A stretch of DNA of 64,000 nt, taken from assembly GCA_020639295.1 (NCBI GenBank), contig JACKGY010000012.1, forward strand, positions 1 to 64,000. The letters run 5' to 3'. Of the stretch, positions 48,964 through 57,791 are shown piece by piece. Within the stretch, counting starts at the first letter, position 1, and each line of letters starts with the position of its first letter. This stretch comes from Planctomycetota bacterium (GTDB taxonomy: Bacteria > Planctomycetota > GCA-002687715 > DRQF01). Below the pieces are notes generated by a model. The model was given only the letters and a program-made list of their open reading frames with translations. It ran no database searches and was not told the origin of the DNA. Position numbers and translations under genes: made by a program.

Positions 48964-48969
48964 ATTATC
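48964..48969 (-). promoter_or_regulatory. Putative -10 box giving a leaderless mRNA (186-residue membrane protein)
   Basis: GATAAT on the minus strand, then CGCGCC (6 bases) and the ATG at 48957. This is the best consensus -10 match of the leaderless group. Confidence 0.45.
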
Positions 48970-49048
48970 GCGCTGAAGCGCCGAGCCTGCCAGTCCCGGC
49001 GGCGGTCAGGGAAGGTGGCACCGGGCCCGGAACGGGCAACCGGACACG

Positions 49049-49077
49049 AAAAAGCCCCGCGGCGAGACCGCGGGGCT
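49049..49077 (-). terminator. Rho-independent terminator of rpmB
   Basis: On the minus strand AGCCCCGCGG-TCTCG-CCGCGGGGCT followed by TTTT, 37 bases after the L28 stop. Textbook form. Confidence 0.92.
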
Positions 49078-49113
49078 GCTCGTTCGTTCTCGGGGGCCGA
49101 AAGACCCCGCGGA

Positions 49114-49398
49114 TCAGGCGCGCTTGGCCTTCGGCGGCTTGACCAGACCGGCCTTGACCAGCACCGAGTAGGCGCCGTCGCGGTCCATGGTCTTCAGGGC
49201 CTTCGCGGTCATCCGGACGGTGACCCAGCGGTCGAGTTCCGGCACGTAGATGCGCTTCTTCTGGAGGTTGGGCTTGAAGGTCCGGAAGGCGATTCCGGTG
49301 GTCTTCTTACCGACACCGCCCTCGCGCTTGGCCTTGCCTCGGCGGGCGATCGTCTTGCCCGTCTTCGGGCCGGCTCCGGTGATCTGACACTTGGCCAT
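49114..49398 (-). CDS. rpmB: 50S ribosomal protein bL28
   Basis: 94 residues. MAKCQITGAGPKTGKTIARRGKAKREGGVGKKTTGIAFRTF-type start followed by KPNLQKKRIYVPE and VTVRMTAKALKTMDRDGAY, characteristic of bL28. The Cys at position 4 is lone, so no zinc site. Stands alone with its own terminator; TATCAT about 40 bases upstream on the minus strand may be its -10 box. Longer C-terminal basic tail (KPPKAKRA) than E. coli L28 (78 residues). Confidence 0.95.
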   Translation of the reverse strand: MAKCQITGAGPKTGKTIARRGKAKREGGVGKKTTGIAFRTFKPNLQKKRIYVPELDRWVTVRMTAKALKTMDRDGAYSVLVKAGLVKPPKAKRA

Positions 49399-49601
49399 GG
49401 TTCTTCTCTTCGGTCCGTATTCAGATGGGCGCGGATGATAGCAAGCGAACCGACCCCTTCAAGGGCCGGAACGAGCCGGAGGGCGCTCGGCCGCGACCGG
49501 CCCCGGCTCGACCCGCACGAAGCCGCAGCTTCCGCTCCAAGATCAATCAGAGCATGAGTTTGCGACCTTGCCGTCAAGACCGGACTGTCCGGGGCGGACG
49601 G

Positions 49602-49607
49602 TAGAGT
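49602..49607 (+). promoter_or_regulatory. Putative -10 box giving a leaderless MurC-like mRNA
   Basis: TAGAGT, then CCGCAG (6 bases) and GTG ATG at 49614-49619. Confidence 0.4.
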
Positions 49608-49613
49608 CCGCAG

Positions 49614-51011
49614 GTGATGCAGGATCAACGAGAGACCCTCCCCCTTCAAGACCTGGTGGCCGACCCTTCTGCCCGGGTCCATTTCGTCGGCATCGCCGGA
49701 AGCGGGATGAGCGCCCTCGCCGACTACCGGCTCCTCGCCGGCGGCCGGGTCTCCGGCAGCGACCGCTTCTTCGACCAGGGTCGGGAGCTGACCGAGGCCG
49801 CGCGGCTCCGGGCCCTCGGCGCGACCCTCCATCCCCAGGATGGGCGCGGCGCCGAGGAGGCCGACCTCCTGGTGGCCTCCACCGCGGTCGAGGCCCGCAT
49901 CCCCGACCTCCAGCGGGCCCTGGAACTGGGGCGGCCCCTGGCCCATCGGGCGGACTGGCTCGCCGCCCACCTGGTCGACCGGCCCTCGATCGCCATCGCC
50001 GGCACCAGCGGCAAGTCGACCACGGTCGGCATGTGCTTCGCGGCGCTCCGGGCGGCGGGCCTCGACCCGGGCCTGATCACCGGCGGCGATCTGAACGAGA
50101 TCCGCTCCGAGCGGGTCCGGGGCAACGGCTGGTACGGCCGCGGGCCTCTGGTGATCGAGGCCGACGAGAGCGACAAGAGCCTGGTCCGCTACCATCCCGG
50201 CCTCGGCCTGGTCCTGAACCTCCACCTCGATCACGACGAACCGGCCGCGATCCTGCCGGTCTTCCGCCGCTTCCTCGACCAGTGCCGCGGCCCGCGGCTG
50301 ATCGCCGAGGACGAGGAGCTCGCCGCCCTGCGCCCCGGAGCCGAGATCTTCGGGCTCGGCCCCGATGCCGACCATCGGGCCGAGGCGATCGTCGAAGGCC
50401 GCGATGGCTCCTGCTTTCGCTACCGTGGTCACCCGATCGAGCTGCCGATCCCGGGGCGCCACAACCTCCTCAACGCGCTGGCCGCCCTGGCGATCGCCGG
50501 CCGCGCCGGAGCCGACCTCGAACTCGCCGCCGCCGGCCTGGCCCGCTACCGCGGCGTCGCCCGCCGCTTCGAGATCCTCGGCCGACCGCGGGACATCGAG
50601 GTGATCGACGACTACGCCCACAATCCGGCCAAGATCGAGGCCGCGCTGCGCACGGCGCGAGCCCGCGGCGATCGGCTGATCGCGGTCTTCCAGCCCCACG
50701 GCTTCGGACCGACCCGGTTCATGCGCCAGGACTACGTCGCCGCGATCCAGCGCGTGCTGCGTCCGGAGGACCAGTTCTGGTTCCTGGAGATCTTCTATGC
50801 CGGCGGCACGGTCACCCGGGACATCTCCGCCCGCGAGCTGGCCGAGGAGCTGCAGACCCTCGGCGTCCAGGGCCGCTTCGCGGCCGAACGCGCCGACCTG
50901 GTGGCCGCGCTCCGGGCCGAGGCCCGACCGGGCGACACGATCCTGATCATGGGCGCGCGCGACCCGAGCCTGCCTCTGCTGGGCCGGAGCCTGATCGCGG
51001 CGCTCGACTGA
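49614..51011 (+). CDS. Mur ligase family protein, MurC/Mpl-like, with divergent P-loop
   Basis: 465 residues from GTG at 49614 (ATG follows at 49617). The N-terminal Rossmann motif VHFVGIAGSGMSALA is MurC-like. The ATP loop is GTSGKSTTVGM instead of the usual GTHGKTTT. The central domain has EADESDKSLVRYHPGLGLVLNLHLDHDE and PGRHNLLNALAALAIA; the C-terminal domain has VIDDYAHNPAKIEAAL and VFQPHGFGPTRFM. The family joins an amino acid or peptide to UDP-MurNAc. No dcw gene is nearby, so it may be a recycling ligase or have another substrate, not the housekeeping MurC. Confidence 0.85.
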   Translation: MMQDQRETLPLQDLVADPSARVHFVGIAGSGMSALADYRLLAGGRVSGSDRFFDQGRELTEAARLRALGATLHPQDGRGAEEADLLVASTAVEARIPDLQRALELGRPLAHRADWLAAHLVDRPSIAIAGTSGKSTTVGMCFAALRAAGLDPGLITGGDLNEIRSERVRGNGWYGRGPLVIEADESDKSLVRYHPGLGLVLNLHLDHDEPAAILPVFRRFLDQCRGPRLIAEDEELAALRPGAEIFGLGPDADHRAEAIVEGRDGSCFRYRGHPIELPIPGRHNLLNALAALAIAGRAGADLELAAAGLARYRGVARRFEILGRPRDIEVIDDYAHNPAKIEAALRTARARGDRLIAVFQPHGFGPTRFMRQDYVAAIQRVLRPEDQFWFLEIFYAGGTVTRDISARELAEELQTLGVQGRFAAERADLVAALRAEARPGDTILIMGARDPSLPLLGRSLIAALD

Positions 51012-52970
51012 TCAGTTGGCGCTGAGTTCGATCGCGTTGGTGAGCGCGACCCAGGAGCCGTTGTAGCCGCCCGTGGTGATCGCCGCCTGGAAGGTGACCA
51101 CCGGTCCGGTCGGGAAGAACGGCATGGTCAGCGTGAAGCGCATCGACCCGGCCGCATCGGTGACGAAGAGCGGATTGAGGCCGAGCGGGTCGGCGCCACT
51201 GGCGAGGACCTGGATGCCGGTGGGCAGGCCGGTGAGCGGATCGAGCGGACCGCCGATATCCATCTGCCCGATCAACGGAAAGCTCGCCGCCGCCGGATTC
51301 AGCGGCCCGCCGAGCAGGTGGATGATCTGACCGGCACGGCCATCGAACTGGAACTCGAGCAGGTCGCCGTTGGCCGCGGTCAGGAAGAACGGGCCGGGAC
51401 GCCCCTCCTCCACCCGGTCCTGGTTGACGTTGCGCGCGCCCTGGAGGTCGAAACTCGCGACGTGGACCTGCGCCGCCTGCCCGGGCGTCGGCAGGGCATC
51501 GATCACCTCGATGTCGTCGATCGCGAAGGGCGAGCCGGCGGAACCGTTGGCGGTATCGGCCCGGAACACCAGCTGGATCGTGCTTCCGGCCCAGGGGCCG
51601 AGATCGAGGAACTGGGCCTGCCAGAAGGCCGAATTCAGCAGGGTGATGGTCGGTCCCCAGGCGGTGAAGGTCGTGGTCCCGCTGCCGTGGTCGATGACGT
51701 CGACGAAGATCCGGCTGGCGGCGGTATTCGCGGCCCGATTGCGCCAGGCCCAGAACTTGAGCCGCGGATTGGCCAGACCGCCGAGATCGAGACAGGGGGA
51801 AACGAGACGCAGACCGAGGAGGTCGCCACGATCGTCGGTGACCGCGAAATGCCCCTGACCGACGACGCCACTGCCGTGATCCCAGAAGGCACTGCTGAAG
51901 GGCAGCGAGGCCCCGTCGTCGAACAACCACTCGGCCTCGGGGCTGGTGCCGTCCTGATCGTCCTGGGTCCAGCCGAGCGGTGGCAGGGCGATCGAGCCGG
52001 TGGGCAGGTTCTCGAAATCCTCCTTCCAGGGGAAGCTCGTCACCCGACCCTCGCCGCCGCCGTGGATCACCCGCGTGACCAGGTCGTTGAGCGCATTGCC
52101 GTCACCCACCAGGACCACGCCGAGCTTGAGCTGGTGCGGCCCCGGCGCGCCGAGAGCCACCGGCATCGGGATGGTGAAGGTGTCGGTCTGGAAGGAGCCG
52201 AGCGACTGGGTCAGGTTGAGGCCATGGTAAGCCGGCACGCTGCCGTCGATCTCGACCGAGACGAAGAGCGGCGTACCGGCCGGCAGGGCCGCGGCCGCCA
52301 TGTTGCGGAAGACGAGGCCGAGGCTGCTGGTCGCCGAGTAGAGGTCACAGGGACCGATCGCCGGGCCGACCAGGATCTCCTCGGCGGCGAGATCGATCGC
52401 GACCACGGGGTCGAGCTGGTAGTGGAGATGGCCGATCGGCGCCGTCTGGGCGCTGACCGCGAAGGGCAGATGCTGGCTCGTCGACCCCACGGTGACCGAG
52501 ACATCGGCGTTGCCGGCGATCGTCGGGCCGGCGACGTAGGGGGCGTAGCAGGCCATGGCGCCCCGGCCGGTGTTCTCGATCAGGCAGAAACCCCGCACCT
52601 GGCCGGCGAGGAGCCGGACCGGCTCGTAGAGACTGATCGGGATCAGGGTGCCGGAGACGATCGGCGGCGCCATCGTGACCACGCCGACGCGCTTCCAGGC
52701 GGTGGTGTCCATCGCCACGCCGGCGCTCGGCGCGCCGCTGGTCACGGTCCAGACCTCGAACTGATGGGGCACGAGCGCCAGCAGGTTCGTGCTCCGGAAG
52801 TAGAGATCGATCGCGGTGACGGTGAGGGTCGAGGTGGCCTGGACATCGAACATCAACCCGCTGGCGCGGGAGGTGGCCGAAGCCGGCGAGCCCATGTTCA
52901 GCACCTGGGCGGTCGACATCGTGGGCCAACCGAGCACGACGACGAGGACGACGAGCGGAAGGCGCATCAT
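51012..52970 (-). CDS. Secreted protein with MAM-like domain and IGQxDIGG C-terminal module
   Basis: 652 residues from ATG ATG at 52970/52967, both inside the upstream gene's stop (ATGATG overlap). Signal peptide MMRLPLVVLVVVLGWPTMSTAQ. The first part is beta-rich (LTVTAIDLYFRSTNLLALVPHQFEVWTV), then a CARDB-like segment, then a jelly roll (FPWKEDFENLPTG, LVSPCLDLGGLANPRLKFWAW, IQLVFRADTANGS, AIDDIEVIDALP). It ends with the shared module (FDLQGARNVNQ, LIGQMDIGGPLDP, FQAAITTGG, ALTNAIEL). Extracellular; function unknown. Translationally coupled to the LamG protein upstream. Confidence 0.82.
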   Translation of the reverse strand: MMRLPLVVLVVVLGWPTMSTAQVLNMGSPASATSRASGLMFDVQATSTLTVTAIDLYFRSTNLLALVPHQFEVWTVTSGAPSAGVAMDTTAWKRVGVVTMAPPIVSGTLIPISLYEPVRLLAGQVRGFCLIENTGRGAMACYAPYVAGPTIAGNADVSVTVGSTSQHLPFAVSAQTAPIGHLHYQLDPVVAIDLAAEEILVGPAIGPCDLYSATSSLGLVFRNMAAAALPAGTPLFVSVEIDGSVPAYHGLNLTQSLGSFQTDTFTIPMPVALGAPGPHQLKLGVVLVGDGNALNDLVTRVIHGGGEGRVTSFPWKEDFENLPTGSIALPPLGWTQDDQDGTSPEAEWLFDDGASLPFSSAFWDHGSGVVGQGHFAVTDDRGDLLGLRLVSPCLDLGGLANPRLKFWAWRNRAANTAASRIFVDVIDHGSGTTTFTAWGPTITLLNSAFWQAQFLDLGPWAGSTIQLVFRADTANGSAGSPFAIDDIEVIDALPTPGQAAQVHVASFDLQGARNVNQDRVEEGRPGPFFLTAANGDLLEFQFDGRAGQIIHLLGGPLNPAAASFPLIGQMDIGGPLDPLTGLPTGIQVLASGADPLGLNPLFVTDAAGSMRFTLTMPFFPTGPVVTFQAAITTGGYNGSWVALTNAIELSAN

Positions 52971-55030
52971 GGCCGGATCTCCAGCTGGATCGCGTTGCTG
53001 AGCGCCGGCGCTCCGGTGCTCGGGTCGACGAGAAGGGCCTGGAAGGTCCCGACGATGCCGGGCGGCAGCGCCGGTACCGGGAAGCTCGCCAGCATCCGGC
53101 CGCTGTTCGGGATGCGGAAGAAGGGATCGAGCCCCGTGGTGTTGAGCCCGTTGAAGATGACCACGATGCCGAACGGGATGCCGGTCGTGGGATTCACCGG
53201 ACCGCCGATGTCGAGCTGGCCGATCGCCGGGCCATAGGTCGCGGCCTGGGTACCGAGCGGACCGGCAAGCAGGATCACCGCGGCGTTGGGCAGGCCGCCG
53301 AAGACGAGATCCATCTGGGCGAATTGACGGAGCTGGCTGTAGTAGGGCCCGTTCTCCAGCGACGAGGGCCGGGCGTAGGAGAGATTGCGGGCCTGACCGA
53401 GATCGAACTCCGCGAGGCCGGCGCGCGGTGGCTGGCCGACGTCGCCGAGATGGTCGTAGACGATGAGGTCGTCGATCGAGATCGGGTTGGCCAGCGGCAG
53501 CGGCGGCGCGCCGCGGAAACGCAGCTCGACGAGCTGACCGACATGGGCCGAGAGGTCGACCTCCTGCTCGATCCAGTCGGGGCCGAGAACGCCGCCCACC
53601 GGCCCCCAGACCGCGCTGCTGACCGCGCCGCCGGGCCGGGTGATGACGTCGAGCACGAGGCCCGGCGAGTTGACCACCTGCACCGGGTCGGCGTGCAGCC
53701 AGAATCGGAGCCGAGGATTCACCAGCGCGCGGAGGTCGAGCAGCGGGCTGACCAGGGAACCGTCCAGACGGCATTCGGCCCAGAAGGGCCCGTCCTCAGC
53801 CCAGATTCCGTGGCCGCTGCTCGGCGCGCCCAGCATCGGCTTGGCGGCGAAGAAGAAGCCGGGCAGGCCGCCGGCGCCGAATTCGTGCCGCCACTGCGGC
53901 ACGCCCCAGTAGTTCAGGTTCCAGAAGGCGTTCTCGAAGCCCTCGGTCCAGGGGAACCGGTCGATCAGGTGCTCGACCCCACCGCCACCGATGGCCCGCT
54001 TGCGCGCGTCGTTGGCGGGATTCTGATCGGCGGTCCAGGACAGGGAGACGACGACGTCGTGGTGGTTCGGTGTCGCGAGGTTGGCGACCGCGCCGAAGAC
54101 ATGGGTGAAGCGATCGCCGGTGGCGAGGTCGGCGGCGAGCACCGCCGTCTCGGTGACCACCGGACCGTTGTCGACCTGGTAGGAGAGCATGAACGAGGTC
54201 CCCGAGGGCACGAGCGTCGAACCGAGGTTCTCGATCGTCGCCGAGACCGGCTCGAAGTTCGAGGGCAGGGCCCGCGTGGTGAGATCGAAGACCGGATTGC
54301 GGACCGAGACCACGGCGAGATCCTGCGCGAAGGAACTCAGCTCCTGGTTCATCGTCGCCTGGATCTCGGCCTCGCTGCGCGCATGACTCCAGACCCGGAA
54401 CTCGTCCAGGGCGCCGACCCAGCTGTCGATGAAGCCGCCGTTGCCGAGCCGCAGGCCATCGGCGGCGCTGCCGCTCAGGACCACCGGCGTGGTCAACGGG
54501 AACTTCGAGCGCAGGACCCCGTCGATCAACAGGCTGAAGCTCATCTCCGCCGTGTCCTGCACCAGCGCGATGTGTTGCCAGACGCCGGGCCGCGCCGGCC
54601 AGGCCAGGGCCACCTGGGGGACCGGTCCGTCCAGCCGGAAGGCCTCGTCGGCCTTGGTCAGCTGGAAGGGGCCGAGCGAGTCCTCGGCGAAGAGGGCCTT
54701 GAAGCCGAGGCTGCCACCGGGATCCTCGCGGAACCAGATCTCGATGGTGAAGTCGCCCGCCAGGCTGAAGGGAGCCTGGGTGGCGAGGTCGGCGGCGAAG
54801 AGCGAGGGCCCGATCTTCAGGGCCGCCGCGCCGAGGCGGGGATTGCCCGTCTCCCAGGTGGCGCCGTTGCGCAGGATCGGCGCCGCGCCGGGAAGCCCCG
54901 GAAAGGCCGCATTCGCCGAGGCGCTGCCGCTACCCTCGTTCAGCTTCAGATAGAGGAGCTCGGGCACCTGGGCCTCGAGCGTGGGGGCGACCAGACAGAC
55001 CAGGATCGCCACGACCAGTCGAAATCTCAT
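52967..55030 (-). CDS. Secreted LamG-domain protein with jelly roll and IGQxDIGG C-terminal module
   Basis: 687 residues from the ATG at 55030, a signal peptide start (MRFRLVVAILVCLVAPTLEAQ); the longer frame upstream has no signal character. Domain order matches the protein at 4439-6547: LamG (ELLYLKLNEGSGSA, FTIEIWFREDPGG, WQHIALVQDT, GALDEFRVWSHARS), CARDB-like segment, jelly roll (FPWTEGFENAFWNLNYWG, GSLVSPLLDLRALVNPRLRFWLH, ISIDDLIVYD), then PRAGLAEFDLGQARNLS, AIGQLDIGGPVNP and ALSNAIQLEIRP. It is the first gene of a two-gene unit and a paralogue of the 4439 gene. Confidence 0.85.
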   Translation of the reverse strand: MRFRLVVAILVCLVAPTLEAQVPELLYLKLNEGSGSASANAAFPGLPGAAPILRNGATWETGNPRLGAAALKIGPSLFAADLATQAPFSLAGDFTIEIWFREDPGGSLGFKALFAEDSLGPFQLTKADEAFRLDGPVPQVALAWPARPGVWQHIALVQDTAEMSFSLLIDGVLRSKFPLTTPVVLSGSAADGLRLGNGGFIDSWVGALDEFRVWSHARSEAEIQATMNQELSSFAQDLAVVSVRNPVFDLTTRALPSNFEPVSATIENLGSTLVPSGTSFMLSYQVDNGPVVTETAVLAADLATGDRFTHVFGAVANLATPNHHDVVVSLSWTADQNPANDARKRAIGGGGVEHLIDRFPWTEGFENAFWNLNYWGVPQWRHEFGAGGLPGFFFAAKPMLGAPSSGHGIWAEDGPFWAECRLDGSLVSPLLDLRALVNPRLRFWLHADPVQVVNSPGLVLDVITRPGGAVSSAVWGPVGGVLGPDWIEQEVDLSAHVGQLVELRFRGAPPLPLANPISIDDLIVYDHLGDVGQPPRAGLAEFDLGQARNLSYARPSSLENGPYYSQLRQFAQMDLVFGGLPNAAVILLAGPLGTQAATYGPAIGQLDIGGPVNPTTGIPFGIVVIFNGLNTTGLDPFFRIPNSGRMLASFPVPALPPGIVGTFQALLVDPSTGAPALSNAIQLEIRP

Positions 55031-55169
55031 CTTCGGACCTCCAGCCGGACCGATCGTCGCAGTTCGGCGACCAGCACCGAAGCTTCGGCCGGCATTTTTT
55101 TGCCCACCCGGACGGATGAGCCCGGCCGGCGCTCTTGATAGGCTCGGCGACCCCGGAGGACCAAGAAAG

Positions 55170-55850
55170 ATGAGCACGGATCTGCTTCCCTGTGTCGAGC
55201 TCGAGACCGGAGAGGAGGTCCGGGGCAGCGTCATCTGGCTGCACGGCCTGGGCGCCGACGGCCACGACTTCGAGCCGGTCGTGCCCATGCTGGGGCTCGA
55301 CGACCGTTGGCCGCTGCGCTTCGTGTTCCCGCACGCTCCGGCCATCCCGGTCACGATCAACCTCGGCACGGTGATGCCGGCCTGGTACGACATCGTCAGC
55401 CTCGACCTCAGGAAGCGGGCCGATGCCGAAGGCGTCCGCCTCTCGGCCGGACGGGTCGAGGCCCTGATCGCCCGCGAGAACGAGCGTGGCATTCCCGACC
55501 AGCGGATCATCCTGGCCGGCTTCTCCCAGGGTGGCGCCATCGCGACCTACGTCGCCCTCCGTCACCCGGGTCGCCTCGCCGGCCTGATCGCGCTGTCCAC
55601 CTACATGGTCTGCGACGACGACCTGCCGGGCGCCCAGGCCGCGGCCTCGCGCCACCTGCCGGTCTTCCAGGGCCACGGCAGCGCCGATCCGATGGTCGCC
55701 TTCGATCGCGGACGCCATCTGCGCCAGCGGCTCGACGAGCTCGGCCTCGAGGTCGACTTCCGCTCCTACCCGATGGGCCATCAGGTCGTCATGGAGGAGA
55801 TCGAGGCGATTGGCGCCTTCATCAACGCCCGGATGTCGGAGCAGGCCTGA
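55170..55850 (+). CDS. Carboxylesterase/phospholipase family alpha/beta hydrolase
   Basis: 226 residues from the ATG at 55170 behind GGAGG. Compact alpha/beta hydrolase of the acyl-protein-thioesterase/carboxylesterase type: VIWLHGLGADGHDFEPVV (oxyanion loop), nucleophile GFSQGGAIATYVALRHP, Asp in GSADPMVAFDRG and His in YPMGHQVVMEEI. No signal peptide, so cytoplasmic. Hydrolyses short- to medium-chain esters or thioesters; the natural substrate is unknown. The oligoribonuclease gene follows after 3 bases. Confidence 0.93.
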   Translation: MSTDLLPCVELETGEEVRGSVIWLHGLGADGHDFEPVVPMLGLDDRWPLRFVFPHAPAIPVTINLGTVMPAWYDIVSLDLRKRADAEGVRLSAGRVEALIARENERGIPDQRIILAGFSQGGAIATYVALRHPGRLAGLIALSTYMVCDDDLPGAQAAASRHLPVFQGHGSADPMVAFDRGRHLRQRLDELGLEVDFRSYPMGHQVVMEEIEAIGAFINARMSEQA

Positions 55851-55853
55851 GCC

Positions 55854-56423
55854 ATGACCAACCAGAACGAAGGCAACCTGGTCTGGATCGACCTCGAGAT
55901 GACCGGTCTCGAGATCGAGACCCGCACGATCATCGAGATCGCCAGCATCGTCACCGACGGGCAGCTCCAGGTCCTGGCCGAGGGCCCGGATCTGGTCATC
56001 CATCAGCCGGACGAGTACCTCGACGCGATGGACGACTGGAACCAGCGCCACCACGGCGGCTCCGGCCTGACCCAGGCGGTGCGCGAGTCGACCGTCACGA
56101 TGGCCGAGGCCGAGGAGGCGACGCTGGAGTTCCTGCGCGCCTGGGTGCCCGAACGGATCTCGCCGCTCTGCGGCAACAGCGTCCACAACGACCGGCTGTT
56201 CCTGGCCAAGTTCATGCCGCGCCTGCACGACTACATGCATTACCGCAACATCGACGTCAGCACGGTGAAGGAGCTGGGCCGGCGCTGGTACGGCGACGAT
56301 GTCGTGCCGCCGAAGAGCGGCGGCCATCGTGCCCTCGCCGACATCCGTGAGTCGATCGACGAGCTGCGCCACTACCGCCGGCTGCTGTTCCGCGCCCAGC
56401 CCGGAGAGACTCCGGAGTCCTGA
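55854..56423 (+). CDS. orn: Oligoribonuclease
   Basis: 189 residues, the standard length. DEDDh exonuclease: WIDLEMTGLEIETRTIIEIASIVTD (first Asp/Glu), LCGNSVHNDRLFLAKFMP (second Asp), and HRALADIRESIDELRHYR (His and Asp). It degrades two- to five-nucleotide RNA, including pGpG from cyclic-di-GMP turnover. Its stop overlaps the next start as TGATG. Confidence 0.96.
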   Translation: MTNQNEGNLVWIDLEMTGLEIETRTIIEIASIVTDGQLQVLAEGPDLVIHQPDEYLDAMDDWNQRHHGGSGLTQAVRESTVTMAEAEEATLEFLRAWVPERISPLCGNSVHNDRLFLAKFMPRLHDYMHYRNIDVSTVKELGRRWYGDDVVPPKSGGHRALADIRESIDELRHYRRLLFRAQPGETPES

Positions 56424-57676
56424 TGGCCGTGGCCCGCTTCGATCACGACCTGGTCGTCCTGGGCGCCGGCGCGGCCGGGCTGTTCGCGGCGACCGAGGCG
56501 GCAGGCCTCGGCCGACGGGTCCTCCTGATCGAGAAGATGAAGAAGCCCGGGATCAAGATCCTGGCCAGCGGCGGCAGCCGCTGCAACGTCACCTCCACCC
56601 TGCCGATCCGCGAACTCGGCCGCTGGTTCGGGCGCCAGGGCGAGCGCTTCCTGCGCTACGCGCTCCACGAGTGCGGTCCCGACCAGGTCCGTGAGCTGCT
56701 CGCCGACGAGGGCGTCGCCACCGCCGAGCACCCGCTGGAGAAGGTCTTCCCGGTCTCCGGCCGGGCCGGCGACGTGCTCCGCGCCTTCCTCCATCGCCTG
56801 GACCGGGCCGGCGTCGAGCTCGCGGTCGACGAGGGCATCCTGGCCATCGAAGCCCTCGAGGGCGGCGGCTTCCGCATCCGCAGCACGCGCCGCCAGATCG
56901 AGGCGGCGCGCGTCGTGGTCACCGTCGGCGGCCGTTCCTACCCGAAGGCCGGCACGACCGGCGACGGTTACGCCTGGCTCGAGCGGCTCGGGCACCGGAT
57001 CGTCAGCCCGCGCCCGGCGCTGGTGCCGCTGGTGATCGAGGAGGCCTGGCTGCGCTCCCTCACCGGGATCGCGGTCGAGGACGTCGTGGTCGAGGCGGTG
57101 GACGATCGTGGCCGACCCACCTTTACGCGCCGCCGACCGCTCCTCTTCACCCATCGCGGTCTCTCCGGACCGGGGCCGATGGACGTCTCCGGTCGCCTCC
57201 TCCCCGGTCCCGACGGCCGTCGACGCCTGCGGCTCGACTGGCTGCCCGAGATCGACGCGACCGAGCTCGACGCCCGCTTCAAGGCCGCGGCCGCCCGGCG
57301 CCAGCCGATCCAGCAGCTCCTGCCGGCGAGTTTCCCCCGGCGGCTGGCGGCGGCCTTCCTGAGCGCGGCGGGCATCCCGGCCGAGCGCAGCAGCTCGGAA
57401 CTGCGACGCGAGGAGCGCCAGAACCTCGTGACCGCGCTCAAGCGCATGCTGCTCGTGGTCACCGCCGACGAAGGCTGGGACAAGGCCGAGGTCACCGCCG
57501 GGGGCGTCGACCTCGACGAGATCGATCCGACCACCATGGAATCGCGGCGCCTGCCCGGGCTCTTCGTGGCCGGCGAACTGCTCGATCTCGATGGTCCGAT
57601 CGGCGGCTTCAACTTCCAGGCGGCCTTCGCCACCGGCACCGTGGCCGGTCGCGCCGCGGCGCGATCGGGCGACTGA
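56423..57676 (+). CDS. NAD(P)/FAD-dependent oxidoreductase, HI0933/YhiN family
   Basis: 417 residues. The FAD-binding motif LVVLGAGAAGLFAATEAAGLGRRVLLIEK is N-terminal, followed by the family-specific KILASGGSRCNVTS and VTVGGRSYPKAGTTGDGYAWLERLGH; the end has VTAGGVDLDEIDPTTMESRRLPGLFVAGELLDLDGPIGGFNFQ, which is diagnostic of HI0933-like proteins. Conserved flavoprotein whose reaction is not established. Coupled to orn and the esterase in one transcript. Confidence 0.93.
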   Translation: MAVARFDHDLVVLGAGAAGLFAATEAAGLGRRVLLIEKMKKPGIKILASGGSRCNVTSTLPIRELGRWFGRQGERFLRYALHECGPDQVRELLADEGVATAEHPLEKVFPVSGRAGDVLRAFLHRLDRAGVELAVDEGILAIEALEGGGFRIRSTRRQIEAARVVVTVGGRSYPKAGTTGDGYAWLERLGHRIVSPRPALVPLVIEEAWLRSLTGIAVEDVVVEAVDDRGRPTFTRRRPLLFTHRGLSGPGPMDVSGRLLPGPDGRRRLRLDWLPEIDATELDARFKAAAARRQPIQQLLPASFPRRLAAAFLSAAGIPAERSSSELRREERQNLVTALKRMLLVVTADEGWDKAEVTAGGVDLDEIDPTTMESRRLPGLFVAGELLDLDGPIGGFNFQAAFATGTVAGRAAARSGD

Positions 57677-57791
57677 GTCGACCGCCACGCCTTGCAAGGC
57701 CCCCCCGGTCCGACAGAATGGCGACGGGTCGCGAAAAGCTCGCCCCGGGACGACGAATGACGACCGGCCCGCAACGGAGGACTGGCGCTCG

